Assembly (NCBI RefSeq): GCF_014648915.1
Contig: NZ_BMSA01000047.1
Coordinates: 1-42,530, forward strand
Source of the DNA: Streptomyces phaeofaciens
Lineage (GTDB): Bacteria > Actinomycetota > Actinomycetes > Streptomycetales > Streptomycetaceae
Reading direction: 5' to 3'
Length of the DNA: 42,530 bases
Below the pieces are notes generated by a model. It saw only the letters and a list, made by a program, of their open reading frames with translations. It did no database searches and had not been told where the DNA came from. Of this stretch, positions 7,604-15,565 are shown piece by piece (position 1 is the first letter of the stretch; each line of letters opens with the position of its first letter). Made by a program: the position numbers and the translations under genes.

Positions 7604-9118
7604 TCAGGCGGACTTGGCCGCGGACTCGACCTCCGCCTCCGCGCGTTCCGCCGTCTCGGATGCGACGGCCTTCCGCACCACCGGAGTGCGGAGCGTCTGC
7701 GCTGTCCTGAGTCCGATGAGGGCGACGGCGGCGACCAGGACGAACGCCGCTCCGGCGATGGCGAAGCTCAACGTGAACTGGCTTTCCTCGGGGAGGGCGG
7801 GCATGCCGGCGGGCAGCTGGACGGTCTTCGACGCCAGGAGCGATGTGATCACCGCGCTCGCGACGGCGCTGCCGACGGAGCGGGAGATGGAGTTGATGCC
7901 GTTGGCGATGCCCGTCTGGTGGGCCGGGACGCTCGCGACGATGAGCGCGGGCATGGCGGCGTAGCCGAAGCTGATCGCCAGGCCGATGAGCATGCCCGCG
8001 CCGATCACCGAGGGAGTGGTGTCGTGCGCGGTGGTCAGCCAGGTGAAGCCGAGCACTCCGAAGCAGGCGCCCGCGGTCAGCGTGACGCGTGCGCCGAGCC
8101 TGCCCACCAGCACACCGCCGAACTGGGCGCCCACGAGGGAGACGAGCGTGGTCGGCAGCAGGTAGACGACGGACGCGGCGAGCACCGAAGCGCCGAAGCC
8201 GTAGCCGACGAGGTCTTCCGGCATCTGCACGAGGTACGAGACGCCGATGAAGTGGGTGAACATCGCGAAGCCCAGCAGCAGGCCCGCCAGGTTGGTGAAC
8301 AGCACCGGCCGGTGGACGAACATCTTCATGTCCACCATCGGCTCCTTGACCCGGCTTTCGGTGAGGACCCAGACACCCGTCATGACGACCGCACCGGCGA
8401 AGGCACCAAGCGTTCGGCCGGACGTCCAGCCCCACTCGTGCCCCTGCGAGATGGGCAGGAGCAGCAGCACCAGCAGCATTCCGAGGGTCAGCGCGCCCAG
8501 CCAGTCCGTCCGCCCGCCCGTCTTCGTCCGGGAGGCGGGCACCGTCAGCAGCACGCCTGCCAGTGCCACGACGGCGAGCACGGCCGCCAGCCAGAAGACC
8601 CGGTGGTAGTCGGGGTGGGAACCTCGTGTGAGGAGCCCCGCGCCGACCAGGGCGAGCCCGCTGCCGAACGCGAGCGTGCCGCTGACCAGGGCCATCGCTC
8701 CGTGCAGCTTCTCCGGCCTGATCTCCTCGCGCAGCACGGAGAGGGCGAGCGGGAAGATCGCGGTCGCCGCGCCCTGCATCACCCGACCGATGATCAGCCA
8801 GGTCAGGGAGGTGGTGGTGGCGGCGAGCACCGACCCGGCGATCATCACGACCAGTACACCGACGAGCGTGGGCTTCTTGCCGTGCTGGTCACCGAAGCGG
8901 CCGAGCAGCGGGGTGAACACGGCGGCTGACAGCAGGGTGGCCGTGGTCACCCAGCTGACGGCCGCCGTGGTGGCCTCCAAGTCGTTCTGGATGATGCCCA
9001 GGATCGGAACGACCAGGGTCTGCATCATCGAGACGACCATGGCGGCGAGCCCGAGCACCAGGACGATCCCGGTCTGTCCGGAGGATCTGGAGGACGGCGT
9101 CTGCAGGGAGTGAGACAC
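7604..9118 (-). CDS. MFS drug efflux transporter, DHA2 family (14 TMS)
   Basis: This encodes a 504-residue integral membrane proton antiporter. Motif A after TMS2 reads GRFGDQHGKKP. Fourteen hydrophobic segments and the length fit the DHA2 drug:H+ antiporters (EmrB/LfrA-like). The basic-acidic C-terminal tail (RKAVASETAERAEAEVE) is cytoplasmic. The start is GTG at 9118. It is divergent from a MarR-family gene, and the 114-bp intergenic region carries three operator-like repeats, so MarR very probably represses this pump until an inducing compound binds. A promoter reading toward this gene (TTGACC at 9204-9209, TACGGT at 9180-9185, 18-bp spacer) overlaps one operator. Confidence 0.92.
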   Translation of the reverse strand: MSHSLQTPSSRSSGQTGIVLVLGLAAMVVSMMQTLVVPILGIIQNDLEATTAAVSWVTTATLLSAAVFTPLLGRFGDQHGKKPTLVGVLVVMIAGSVLAATTTSLTWLIIGRVMQGAATAIFPLALSVLREEIRPEKLHGAMALVSGTLAFGSGLALVGAGLLTRGSHPDYHRVFWLAAVLAVVALAGVLLTVPASRTKTGGRTDWLGALTLGMLLVLLLLPISQGHEWGWTSGRTLGAFAGAVVMTGVWVLTESRVKEPMVDMKMFVHRPVLFTNLAGLLLGFAMFTHFIGVSYLVQMPEDLVGYGFGASVLAASVVYLLPTTLVSLVGAQFGGVLVGRLGARVTLTAGACFGVLGFTWLTTAHDTTPSVIGAGMLIGLAISFGYAAMPALIVASVPAHQTGIANGINSISRSVGSAVASAVITSLLASKTVQLPAGMPALPEESQFTLSFAIAGAAFVLVAAVALIGLRTAQTLRTPVVRKAVASETAERAEAEVESAAKSA

Positions 9119-9138
9119 GGAAGCTCTGCCCTAACTAG

Positions 9139-9209
9139 TTGAGAACGTCGATGCTTGAGAACTTCAAGCAATTGCCCAGACCGTATCCATCAATATTTGA
9201 GATGGTCAA
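9139..9209. promoter_or_regulatory. Divergent promoter with three TTGA-N5-TCAA operator sites
   Basis: Site 1 (9139-9151) is TTGAGAACGTCGA, site 2 (9155-9167) is TTGAGAACTTCAA and site 3 (9197-9209) is TTGAGATGGTCAA. All share TTGAGA and have a 5-bp spacer. Centre-to-centre distances are 16 and 42 bp. Site 3 overlaps the -35 elements of both divergent promoters; sites 1 and 2 lie just downstream of the predicted MFS transcription start. This is a classic layout for MarR repression of pump and regulator together. The repeats are seen; the MarR assignment is inferred from adjacency. Confidence 0.7.
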
Positions 9210-9225
9210 GTTTCCTGGCTAAGGT
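9197..9225 (+). promoter_or_regulatory. Promoter of the marR-type gene, likely leaderless
   Basis: TTGAGA (9197-9202), a 17-bp spacer and TAAGGT (9220-9225) predict a transcription start at about 9232. That is essentially at the ATG (9233), which suggests a leaderless mRNA. Confidence 0.55.
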
Positions 9226-9232
9226 GTGTCAT

Positions 9233-9670
9233 ATGACAGGGACCCGCGGTGTCGACACGGCCCAGCTCATGGAGCAGCTCTCGGTGTCGCTCGCCGCCTA
9301 CTACGGCGACTTCACGGTGGCCGCGGCGAGCGAGAACCTCACGGCCAGCCAGGGCAAGACGCTCAACGTGCTGCGCCGGGGGCCCGCCGCGATGCGTGTC
9401 CTCGCCTCCATCCTGACCTGCGACGCCTCGAACATGACGGGGATCGTCGATCGACTGGAGAAGCGTGGCCTGGTACAGCGCGAGCCCAGCCCCACCGACC
9501 GGCGCGTCAAGAACGTCGTCCTCACCGCCGAGGGCGAACGCGTCATCGATGTGATCCGCGGGAAGATGCACACCACGCGGGCCGGACTCGACAGGCTCAG
9601 CGACCAGGAGCGCGACACCCTCCACGACCTCCTGGAACGCGCTTTCACCGCACAGCCCGCCGCCGCCTGA
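9233..9670 (+). CDS. MarR family transcriptional regulator
   Basis: This encodes a 145-residue winged-helix repressor that should bind DNA as a dimer. The recognition region is LASILTCDASNMTGIVDRLE (residues 63-82), followed by the wing RGLVQREPSPTDRRVKNVVLTAEG, a textbook MarR pattern. Terminal helices form the dimer interface. The ATG at 9233 is preferred over the in-frame GTG/TTG codons upstream because those lie inside the promoter and operator DNA. It is divergent from the DHA2 efflux gene and most likely controls it and itself. Effector unknown. Confidence 0.92.
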   Translation: MTGTRGVDTAQLMEQLSVSLAAYYGDFTVAAASENLTASQGKTLNVLRRGPAAMRVLASILTCDASNMTGIVDRLEKRGLVQREPSPTDRRVKNVVLTAEGERVIDVIRGKMHTTRAGLDRLSDQERDTLHDLLERAFTAQPAAA

Positions 9671-9736
9671 GCCCGCCCCGCCGGCCGGTGTCGGGGTCGC
9701 CCTGCGATCTTCCCGTTCACGAAGGGATCACGCCTC

Positions 9737-10870
9737 GTGCCTGCTCGTCGGATCGTCGTCGTCGGTGGCGGGGTCATGGGTTCCGCGGCGGCGTGGCGAC
9801 TGGCCTCGCGGGGCGGCGAGGTCACGCTGCTGGAGCGCTTCGGTCCCGGGCACGACCGCGGCAGCTCGCACGGCACCTCACGGATCTTCCGACTCGCGTA
9901 CACGGATCCCTTCTACGTCGATCTGGCGGTACGGTCACTGCCCTTGTGGCGGCGGCTGGAGGAGGAGACCGGACGCCAGGTCCTGTCCCTGACCGGCTCC
10001 GTCGACCACGGACCGGCGGCGATCACCGACGCCCTGTACGAGGCTCTGACCGCTTCCGGACGCCCCGCCGAGCGGCTGGTCCCTGAGCAGGTGGCCGAGC
10101 GGTGGCCGGGGCTCCGCGCCGACACGGGCGCCGTGTTCCACCCGGAGGCCGGACGCCTCCACGCCGACGAGGCGGTCGCCGCCTTTCAGCAGGCGGCGCG
10201 GGCTCATGGCGCCGATGTCCGGCACGGTGTGCGCGTGACCGGACTGTCGGTGCTCGGCGACGGCGTGCGGGTGGTGACCGAGGCGAACGAGGAGTGGCGC
10301 GCGGACGCGGTGGTCGTCGCCGTCGGCGGCTGGACCGCGGCCCTGCTCGCGGGCGGCGCGTCCGCGCCGGTGAGCGGTGTGCCGAAGTTGCGGGTCACTC
10401 AGGAGCAGCCGGCCCACTTCCCCGCGGCGGATCCGCTGTCCTGGCCCAGTTTCATCCACCACCCGGGTGCCGGTCTCCCGGCGACGGGCCGGACGACGGA
10501 CGGTGTGTACGGACTCGGCAGCACGGACGGAGTGAAGGCGGGATTCCACGGGATCGGCCCGGTCGTCGACCCCGACCACCGCGACCGCACCCCGGACCTC
10601 GCGACCGTACGCGCCCTCGCCGCGTACGCCGAGCGCTGGCTGCCCGGCGTGGACCACACCGGGCCGGAGCCGCTGACCTGCCTCTACACGACCACCGCGG
10701 ACCACGACTTCCTCGTGGACCGGCAGGGCCCCGTCACCGTGCTGGGCGGCTGCTCCGGGCACGCCTTCAAGTTCGCTTCCGTGATCGGCGAGCTGGCCGC
10801 CTCCCTGGTGCACGGCGAACCCGGCCCGTCCCGCTTCGCTCTCGGCCGCCGTCCACGAACCGCGCGCTGA
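9737..10870 (+). CDS. Monomeric sarcosine oxidase / N-methyltryptophan oxidase family flavoprotein
   Basis: This encodes a 377-residue FAD enzyme that should oxidatively demethylate or deaminate a secondary or amino-acid-type amine, producing H2O2 and an aldehyde. The N-terminal dinucleotide-binding motif is VVVGGGVMGSAAAW (residues 7-20), followed by the family's GSSHGTSRIFR flavin-contact segment. CLYTTTADHDF places a cysteine at residue 315, the residue that carries covalent FAD in monomeric sarcosine oxidase, and CSGHAFKF follows. The GTG at 9737 has an AAGGGA Shine-Dalgarno. The preferred amine is unknown. The zinc-finger gene 63 bases downstream may be co-transcribed. Confidence 0.9.
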   Translation: MPARRIVVVGGGVMGSAAAWRLASRGGEVTLLERFGPGHDRGSSHGTSRIFRLAYTDPFYVDLAVRSLPLWRRLEEETGRQVLSLTGSVDHGPAAITDALYEALTASGRPAERLVPEQVAERWPGLRADTGAVFHPEAGRLHADEAVAAFQQAARAHGADVRHGVRVTGLSVLGDGVRVVTEANEEWRADAVVVAVGGWTAALLAGGASAPVSGVPKLRVTQEQPAHFPAADPLSWPSFIHHPGAGLPATGRTTDGVYGLGSTDGVKAGFHGIGPVVDPDHRDRTPDLATVRALAAYAERWLPGVDHTGPEPLTCLYTTTADHDFLVDRQGPVTVLGGCSGHAFKFASVIGELAASLVHGEPGPSRFALGRRPRTAR

Positions 10871-10933
10871 CCGGCCCGCTCCGAGACAAGTGGTCCACGG
10901 CAGGACATCGACCGCGTCGAGAAGGGACACCTC

Positions 10934-11278
10934 GTGACCGGATGGGTGCCGCGGCCCGACGGCGGCCGCCCCGAGGGCCGGTACTGCGCGCACGCCGACG
11001 CGGTGGCCACTCCCCCGGAGCGACACGAGGGCGAAGGGTGCGCGGAATGCGTCGCGCGAGGGCGGCACGCGTGGGTACGACTCCTGGAGTGTCTGGACTG
11101 CGGTCATCTCGGATGCTGCGACAGTTCGCCCGGCGCGCACGCCACCGCTCACCATGAGTCCACAGGTCATCCGGTGGCCCGCTCGGCCGAGCGCGGCGAG
11201 ACGTGGGCGTGGTGCTATGCCTGCGAGCTGTACCTACGCCCCGTGGACGACGACGGTCCTGCGGCAGCGGAGGGATGA
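10934..11278 (+). CDS. UBP-type zinc finger protein
   Basis: This encodes a 114-residue cytoplasmic protein made almost entirely of one ZnF-UBP domain, the fold that in eukaryotes binds the free C-terminus of ubiquitin. Zinc-ligand pairs are visible: CAH near residue 18, CAEC near 36, CLDCGHLGCC at 53-62, HATAHHESTGHP near 69-80 and the C-terminal CYACELYL. Streptomyces have several such stand-alone domains of unknown role. The GTG at 10934 has the same GAAGGGA Shine-Dalgarno context as the preceding oxidase gene, 63 bases away, which suggests a common transcript. Confidence 0.88.
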   Translation: MTGWVPRPDGGRPEGRYCAHADAVATPPERHEGEGCAECVARGRHAWVRLLECLDCGHLGCCDSSPGAHATAHHESTGHPVARSAERGETWAWCYACELYLRPVDDDGPAAAEG

Positions 11279-11401
11279 GCAGGGCCCTCCAGGGCGACCG
11301 TCCACCACGGACGACCGGCGGCGAGGGCGGAGCTTGTCCCGGAAGGGTGCTCAAGGGGTCGAGCCGCAGCACGTACGTCCCTCCTGGCTCGCGACACCGG
11401 C

Positions 11402-11473
11402 GCTCGGCGCCGGGTTCGCAAGTCGGCCTCGCAAGTCGGCCTCGCAAGTCGGCCTCGCAAGTCGGCGCCGAGC
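11402..11473. repeat. Four 13-bp tandem repeats inside an 11-bp inverted repeat
   Basis: CTCGCAAGTCGGC is repeated at 11415-11427 (first base T), 11428-11440, 11441-11453 and 11454-11466. The array is enclosed by GCTCGGCGCCG (11402-11412) and its exact complement CGGCGCCGAGC (11463-11473). The transcript could fold as a stem holding the repeats in its loop. Units are adjoining with no spacers, so this is not a CRISPR array. Confidence 0.8.
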
Positions 11474-11714
11474 ACGATGTCGCACCGCGCCGAATCGGCC
11501 GATCTTCCCGATCCCGATGACAGCCCCCACCCCCGTCCAGGCGGACCGAGATGCCCTCGCGCCCGCACGCCCCCGGCTCCGGGCCGCGAGACGCCGACTT
11601 TCGATCTTGTGCCGCCGCGCGGACGGCAGGCCCGCGAGCCGGGTCGTGCGGGGGCATGAGAGAAAGACCACCACTCGAACAAAAGGGATTTTCTGGATCT
11701 TCTACCTCTTTCAG

Positions 11715-11728
11715 CCTACGGTCGTAGG
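11715..11728. promoter_or_regulatory. Palindrome at the VanW gene promoter
   Basis: CCTACG-GT-CGTAGG is a perfect palindrome 35 bases before the start codon. A TAnnnT -10-like TACGGT lies within it (11717-11722), so a bound regulator would block transcription. The half-site is reminiscent of BlaI/CopY-type operators, but that resemblance is weak evidence. Confidence 0.4.
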
Positions 11729-11763
11729 TCTACCCCTGACTTCTCACCACCCCGGGAGGGTGT

Positions 11764-13506
11764 GTGCTCCTGCGCTCCACGACCGACGACACCGCGGAGG
11801 GCCCGGCCGGGCACCGCGGTCACATACGCAAGACGGCGATCGCGACCGGTGCGGTCGCGATCGTCGTCGGCGGGCTGTACGTGGCGGGTCTCGTCGCCAC
11901 CGGGGACGACATCTCCACGGGCACCCGGGTCGAGGGGATCGACATCGGCGGCCTGAGCCGTGCCGAGGCCGCCGACCGGCTCGCCTCCGCGGCCCCCGCC
12001 GCCTGGAAGGGCCCGATCCCGGTCACCATCGGTGACGAGACGACCACCATCGACCCCGCCTCGGCCGGACTCACGGTCGATGCCCGGGCCACCGCGGAGC
12101 GCGCGGCCGACCCGTCCCGCGATCCGTTCACCGTGATCGGCCGGCTCTTCTCCTCCGGCGACCGCGACATCGAGCCAGTCGTCTCGTTCGACGGGACGAG
12201 GGCACAGGCGGCCGTCACGGCGGCCGCGAAGGAGCACGACCGCCAGGTCCTCGAGGGAGCTGTCGCCTTCAAGGACGGCAGGGCGGTCGTGACGCAGCCC
12301 CACGACGGGCAGAAGCTGGACACGGACAAGGCAGTCGAGATGCTGCGCGCCGCCTATCCCGCGGCCGACGGCGTCGCGCCCGTCGCGCTTCCCGTCTCCG
12401 TGACGCGGCCGCACGTGCAGGGCGCCGAGCTCTCCCGATTCGTGACCGAGTTCGCCAAGCCCGCCGTGTCCGGCCCGGTCACGCTCACCGCGGGCGACAA
12501 ACGGTTCCAGATCCCGGCGGCCACCCTGGCCGACCACCTGACCGTCAAAGCCGACGGCGGCCGGCTCACCCCGTCCCTGGACGCCCAGGCGCTGATGCGC
12601 GACCCGGCGGTGTCCCGTCCGCTCGACACGGTCACCGGCGAGCCCGTCGAAGCCCGCCTCGGGGTACGGGACGGCAAGGTCGTCGTGGAGCAGGACGGCC
12701 GCCCCGGCCGCACGGTGTCGGCCGAGGCCCTCGGCCGGGCGGTGGAGCCGCTGCTGACCAAGGAGGGCGCGACAGCCCGTACCGGAGCGGTCGCCGCCAC
12801 GGTGACGCCACCGAAGCTGACGGCGCAGACGCTCGCCCGGCTCGGGATCACCGAGCAGATGTCGACGTTCACGGTGAACTTCCCGACCGCGCCGTACCGC
12901 ACGACCAACATCGGTCGGGCCGTCGAGCTGATCAACGGCTCGGTGGTCCAGCCGGGCGAGGTGTGGAGCTTCAACCGCACGGTCGGTGAGCGTACGGAGG
13001 CCAACGGCTTCGTCGACGGCACGATGATCATGGACGGCCAGTATCGGAAGGCCCCCGGTGGCGGTGTGTCGGCGGTCGCCACCACCGTCTACAACGCGCT
13101 CTTCTTCGCCGGCGTCGAGCCCTTGGAGCACGGCGCCCACTCCTTCTACATCGAGCGCTACCCGGCGGGCCGGGAGGCGACCGTGGCCTGGGGCACGCTC
13201 GACCTGAAGTTCCGCAACGACTCCGGCAAGCCGATCTACATCAAGGCGAGTTCGACGGACTCGTCGGTGACGGTGAGCTTCCTCGGCACGAAGAAGTACG
13301 ACTCCGTGACCGCGGTGGCCGGCCCCCGCACGAACACCACGCCGCCGAAGGAGCGCAAGGACACCGGCGAGACGTGCGAGGTGCAGGAGCCGCTGGAGGG
13401 CTTCGACATCAAGGTCGACCGCGTCTTCGCCAACCATGGTGTCGAGGTGAACCGCGAGACGTTCGGCACGCACTACACCCCGAGGGACAGGGTGGTCTGC
13501 GACTGA
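11764..13506 (+). CDS. VanW family envelope protein with peptidoglycan-binding-like repeats
   Basis: This encodes a 580-residue membrane-anchored extracytoplasmic protein. A basic N-terminus is followed by one transmembrane segment (residues 24-46, TAIATGAVAIVVGGLYVAGL). Two PG_binding_4-type modules follow, the first signalled by GTRVEGIDIGGLSRAEAADR and the second around residues 220-360. The VanW domain sits at about 375-505, with INGSVVQPGEVWSFNRTVGE, the GGGVSAVATTVYNALFFAG stretch and EHGAHSFYIERYP. Homologues are associated with glycopeptide resistance loci or cell-wall maintenance, but the activity is unknown. The GTG at 11764 sits behind GGGAGG. It is monocistronic, with no van genes nearby. 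Confidence 0.9.
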   Translation: MLLRSTTDDTAEGPAGHRGHIRKTAIATGAVAIVVGGLYVAGLVATGDDISTGTRVEGIDIGGLSRAEAADRLASAAPAAWKGPIPVTIGDETTTIDPASAGLTVDARATAERAADPSRDPFTVIGRLFSSGDRDIEPVVSFDGTRAQAAVTAAAKEHDRQVLEGAVAFKDGRAVVTQPHDGQKLDTDKAVEMLRAAYPAADGVAPVALPVSVTRPHVQGAELSRFVTEFAKPAVSGPVTLTAGDKRFQIPAATLADHLTVKADGGRLTPSLDAQALMRDPAVSRPLDTVTGEPVEARLGVRDGKVVVEQDGRPGRTVSAEALGRAVEPLLTKEGATARTGAVAATVTPPKLTAQTLARLGITEQMSTFTVNFPTAPYRTTNIGRAVELINGSVVQPGEVWSFNRTVGERTEANGFVDGTMIMDGQYRKAPGGGVSAVATTVYNALFFAGVEPLEHGAHSFYIERYPAGREATVAWGTLDLKFRNDSGKPIYIKASSTDSSVTVSFLGTKKYDSVTAVAGPRTNTTPPKERKDTGETCEVQEPLEGFDIKVDRVFANHGVEVNRETFGTHYTPRDRVVCD

Positions 13507-14137
13507 TCGGCGGTCGGCGCGCGGCCACTCGGACGCGCACCGACGCCCGACGTCGTGGAGGGCGACGCTCCGGAGAGGCTCGCGGTGACCGTACGGGGCC
13601 TGCCTCCGCGGGCTTGGGGGGGCGCGTCGTCCCGCCCGTGGGCCGGCCGGGATCCACAGGGCCCACAGCGCGGATTGTCGGCCAATAGCTTCCGCGGTCG
13701 TCTCGGGCGCGGGAGATCGTGGTGGGGCGCTCCGGGCGTGCCGGCGGAGCGTCCCGCGCTTCGTCGGCGTCGTTCGCGGCCGTCCGCGTTCGGCTGCGCA
13801 ATCGTTGCCCGGGCCGGGGGTACGTCCGGCGCCTCGGCACCGGACGCGGTGCACACGAACATGTGCCGTGCCTTGAGGACGATTCACCCGGTGTCGGGGG
13901 AAGTCCGCCCTGCAACGCCGTCGATATGCGGATGTGAAGCGGAACGCCTCGCACCGCGGGAGCGCCGTGTCGGCCACCCCGCCCGTCCCGCGTGCACGGG
14001 CGCTTGTTCCTGACCAGTCGGTCCTCAGCCATATGTACCTGTATCGGGTGACGATTCAACACTGTGTGGCACTTGTCGCTGACGTTTCCCCATGACTAGG
14101 CTCCCGCCCACTTTCACAGTTCACACACTTTCGACAC
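13507..14137. other. 631-bp intergenic region
   Basis: No gene or clear terminator is seen. The only recognisable element is the promoter at 14073-14102. Confidence 0.5.
14073..14102 (+). promoter_or_regulatory. Promoter of the candidate RiPP operon
   Basis: TTGTCG (14073-14078), an 18-bp spacer and TAGGCT (14097-14102) form a good Streptomyces housekeeping-type promoter. The predicted transcription start is near 14109, about 30 bases upstream of the MFS start codon. Confidence 0.5.
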
Positions 14138-15565
14138 ATGGGGGCCGGCCGTCGGCGCGGCCTCCCGGGCGTACAGGGGGTGGGGAACGTCGACGCGTCA
14201 CCGATCCGCCGGCCTCCCGGCCGGCCCGTCCCAGCGCACGACGAACACTCCCCCGCCGCCGAACGGCCGCGCCGCGCGAAGCGGTCGGACCCACGGGGCC
14301 GTCCGCCCGCTCCGGCGCACCGGGACCTCAGAATCCTGTGGTGGGTCAACGCAGTTGACGGGCTCGGCAGCCAGGCCTCCGGACTGGTCCTCCCGCTGCT
14401 GCTCCTGGAACTGGGCCACAGCCCCGGCACCGCGGGTTCGCTGGCCAGTGCCGCCGCGCTCACCGGGGTCGTCCTGGGGCCGCTCGTCGCGGTGCCGGCG
14501 GACCGGGGACGGCGGCGGCGCCTCATGACGGGCTCGGCGGCACTCGCGGCCCTGGCGACAGGGGTACTGGCTCTCACCTGTCTGGGCCGGCCCGCGTTAT
14601 GGGTCGTGGTGTCGCTGGCCCTGACGGAGCGGCTGTGCGCCGTGGCCTACGACGCCGCGTCACGTGGAGCCCTCGTCCACCTGGCAGCCGTCGACGAGCT
14701 GCCGCGGGCGACAGCCGGGATGCAGGTCGGCGACCAGGTCTCACTCATCGTGGGTCCGGCGCTCGGCGGGGCCCTCTTCCACCTTGCCCGCCCCCTGCCC
14801 TTCCTGGCCGACGCCGTCTCCTACGCGGCGGCAGCTCTGGGCGTCCGGGCCATCCGCGCCCCCCTCGACACACCCGCCCCGGCGCCGGGCCCGCCGTCCG
14901 GTGCCGCGTCCCGTCAGCGCGGGACGTGGTCCGACCGGTTCGGCGCCGCGAAGGCCGGCGTGGTCACGGTGGCCGAGTCCCCGCTGCTGCGACTCGTCCT
15001 GGTCTGGACGTCGACGGCCGGGGGCGCGCTGACACTGTTGTTCTACACGGCGCTGTTCCGGCTGGGCGCGGACGCGCGGAGCGCGGCGGCCGGCCTGGTC
15101 CTCGCCGCGTCAGGAGCAGCCGGTCTGCTGGGCTCGCTGGTCGCGGCCCCCGTCGTACGCCGGCTCGGTGCGGCCCGCCTGTTGACCCTGACGGCCTGGC
15201 TGCTGCCCGTGCCGTGCGGCTCACTGGTGTGGGCGAACGGTGCGATCGGCTGGGGAGTGGCGTTCGCCGGGCTGTCCCTGCTGGTGCCGCTGATCACCGT
15301 GGTCCTGTCCAGCGCCGCCATCGCGTGCACACCGGCGGCGCTTCAGTCGCGCGCCGCGAGTGTGCTCGGCTCGGTCTCCGCGCTGGCCGCGGCCGGGGCG
15401 CCGGCGCTCGCCGCCGTCCTGGTCACCGCCTGGGACCTCCGCACGCCCGCGCTGCTGTGCACCGCGCTGTTCACCGCTCTGGCCGTGTACACGCAACTCA
15501 GGGCCCCTGCCGTACTGCGCGCGGGCGCCGCGGCCGCCGCCGGGACGGGAGAGAGCCGTGGGTGA
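14138..15565 (+). CDS. MFS transporter of the RiPP locus
   Basis: This encodes a 475-residue MFS protein with about 12 hydrophobic segments, starting near residue 68 (LRILWWVNAVDGLGSQASGL). The loop after TMS2 is ADRGRRRR, a reduced motif A. The first 65 residues are Pro/Arg-rich and unusually long, so the true start may lie further in. The ATG at 14138 has no clear Shine-Dalgarno, and GTG at 14180 is an alternative. The protease gene overlaps its last 8 bases, so the two are translationally coupled. Position in the locus suggests it exports the modified peptide or confers self-protection; that role is inference. Confidence 0.85.
   Translation: MGAGRRRGLPGVQGVGNVDASPIRRPPGRPVPAHDEHSPAAERPRRAKRSDPRGRPPAPAHRDLRILWWVNAVDGLGSQASGLVLPLLLLELGHSPGTAGSLASAAALTGVVLGPLVAVPADRGRRRRLMTGSAALAALATGVLALTCLGRPALWVVVSLALTERLCAVAYDAASRGALVHLAAVDELPRATAGMQVGDQVSLIVGPALGGALFHLARPLPFLADAVSYAAAALGVRAIRAPLDTPAPAPGPPSGAASRQRGTWSDRFGAAKAGVVTVAESPLLRLVLVWTSTAGGALTLLFYTALFRLGADARSAAAGLVLAASGAAGLLGSLVAAPVVRRLGAARLLTLTAWLLPVPCGSLVWANGAIGWGVAFAGLSLLVPLITVVLSSAAIACTPAALQSRAASVLGSVSALAAAGAPALAAVLVTAWDLRTPALLCTALFTALAVYTQLRAPAVLRAGAAAAAGTGESRG

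Larger units (their letters stand above)
11279..11763. other. 485-bp intergenic region
   Basis: No gene is supported. It contains the 13-bp tandem repeat with flanking inverted repeat at 11402-11473 and the palindromic promoter region of the VanW gene near 11715-11728. A long minus-strand open frame across it is a GC-composition shadow. Confidence 0.6.

Noticed and set aside
11415..11466. 13-bp repeats as a CRISPR array
   Set aside because: Units are contiguous with no spacers, too short, and there are no cas genes in the window.
10767..11657. Minus-strand open frame covering the zinc-finger gene and intergenic repeat
   Set aside because: It has no start signal, is Arg/Pro-rich in composition and overlaps the ZnF-UBP gene.
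11716..13977. A 753-codon minus-strand open frame across the VanW gene
   Set aside because: It is antisense to a clearly coding VanW gene, is rich in Arg/Gly/Asp from GC bias, has no family features and arises from codon-position complementarity.
14138..15565. MFS gene as part of an unrelated resistance unit rather than the RiPP locus
   Set aside because: Its 8-base overlap with the S9 peptidase gene ties it to the following genes, so I kept it in the locus, with its role marked as inference.
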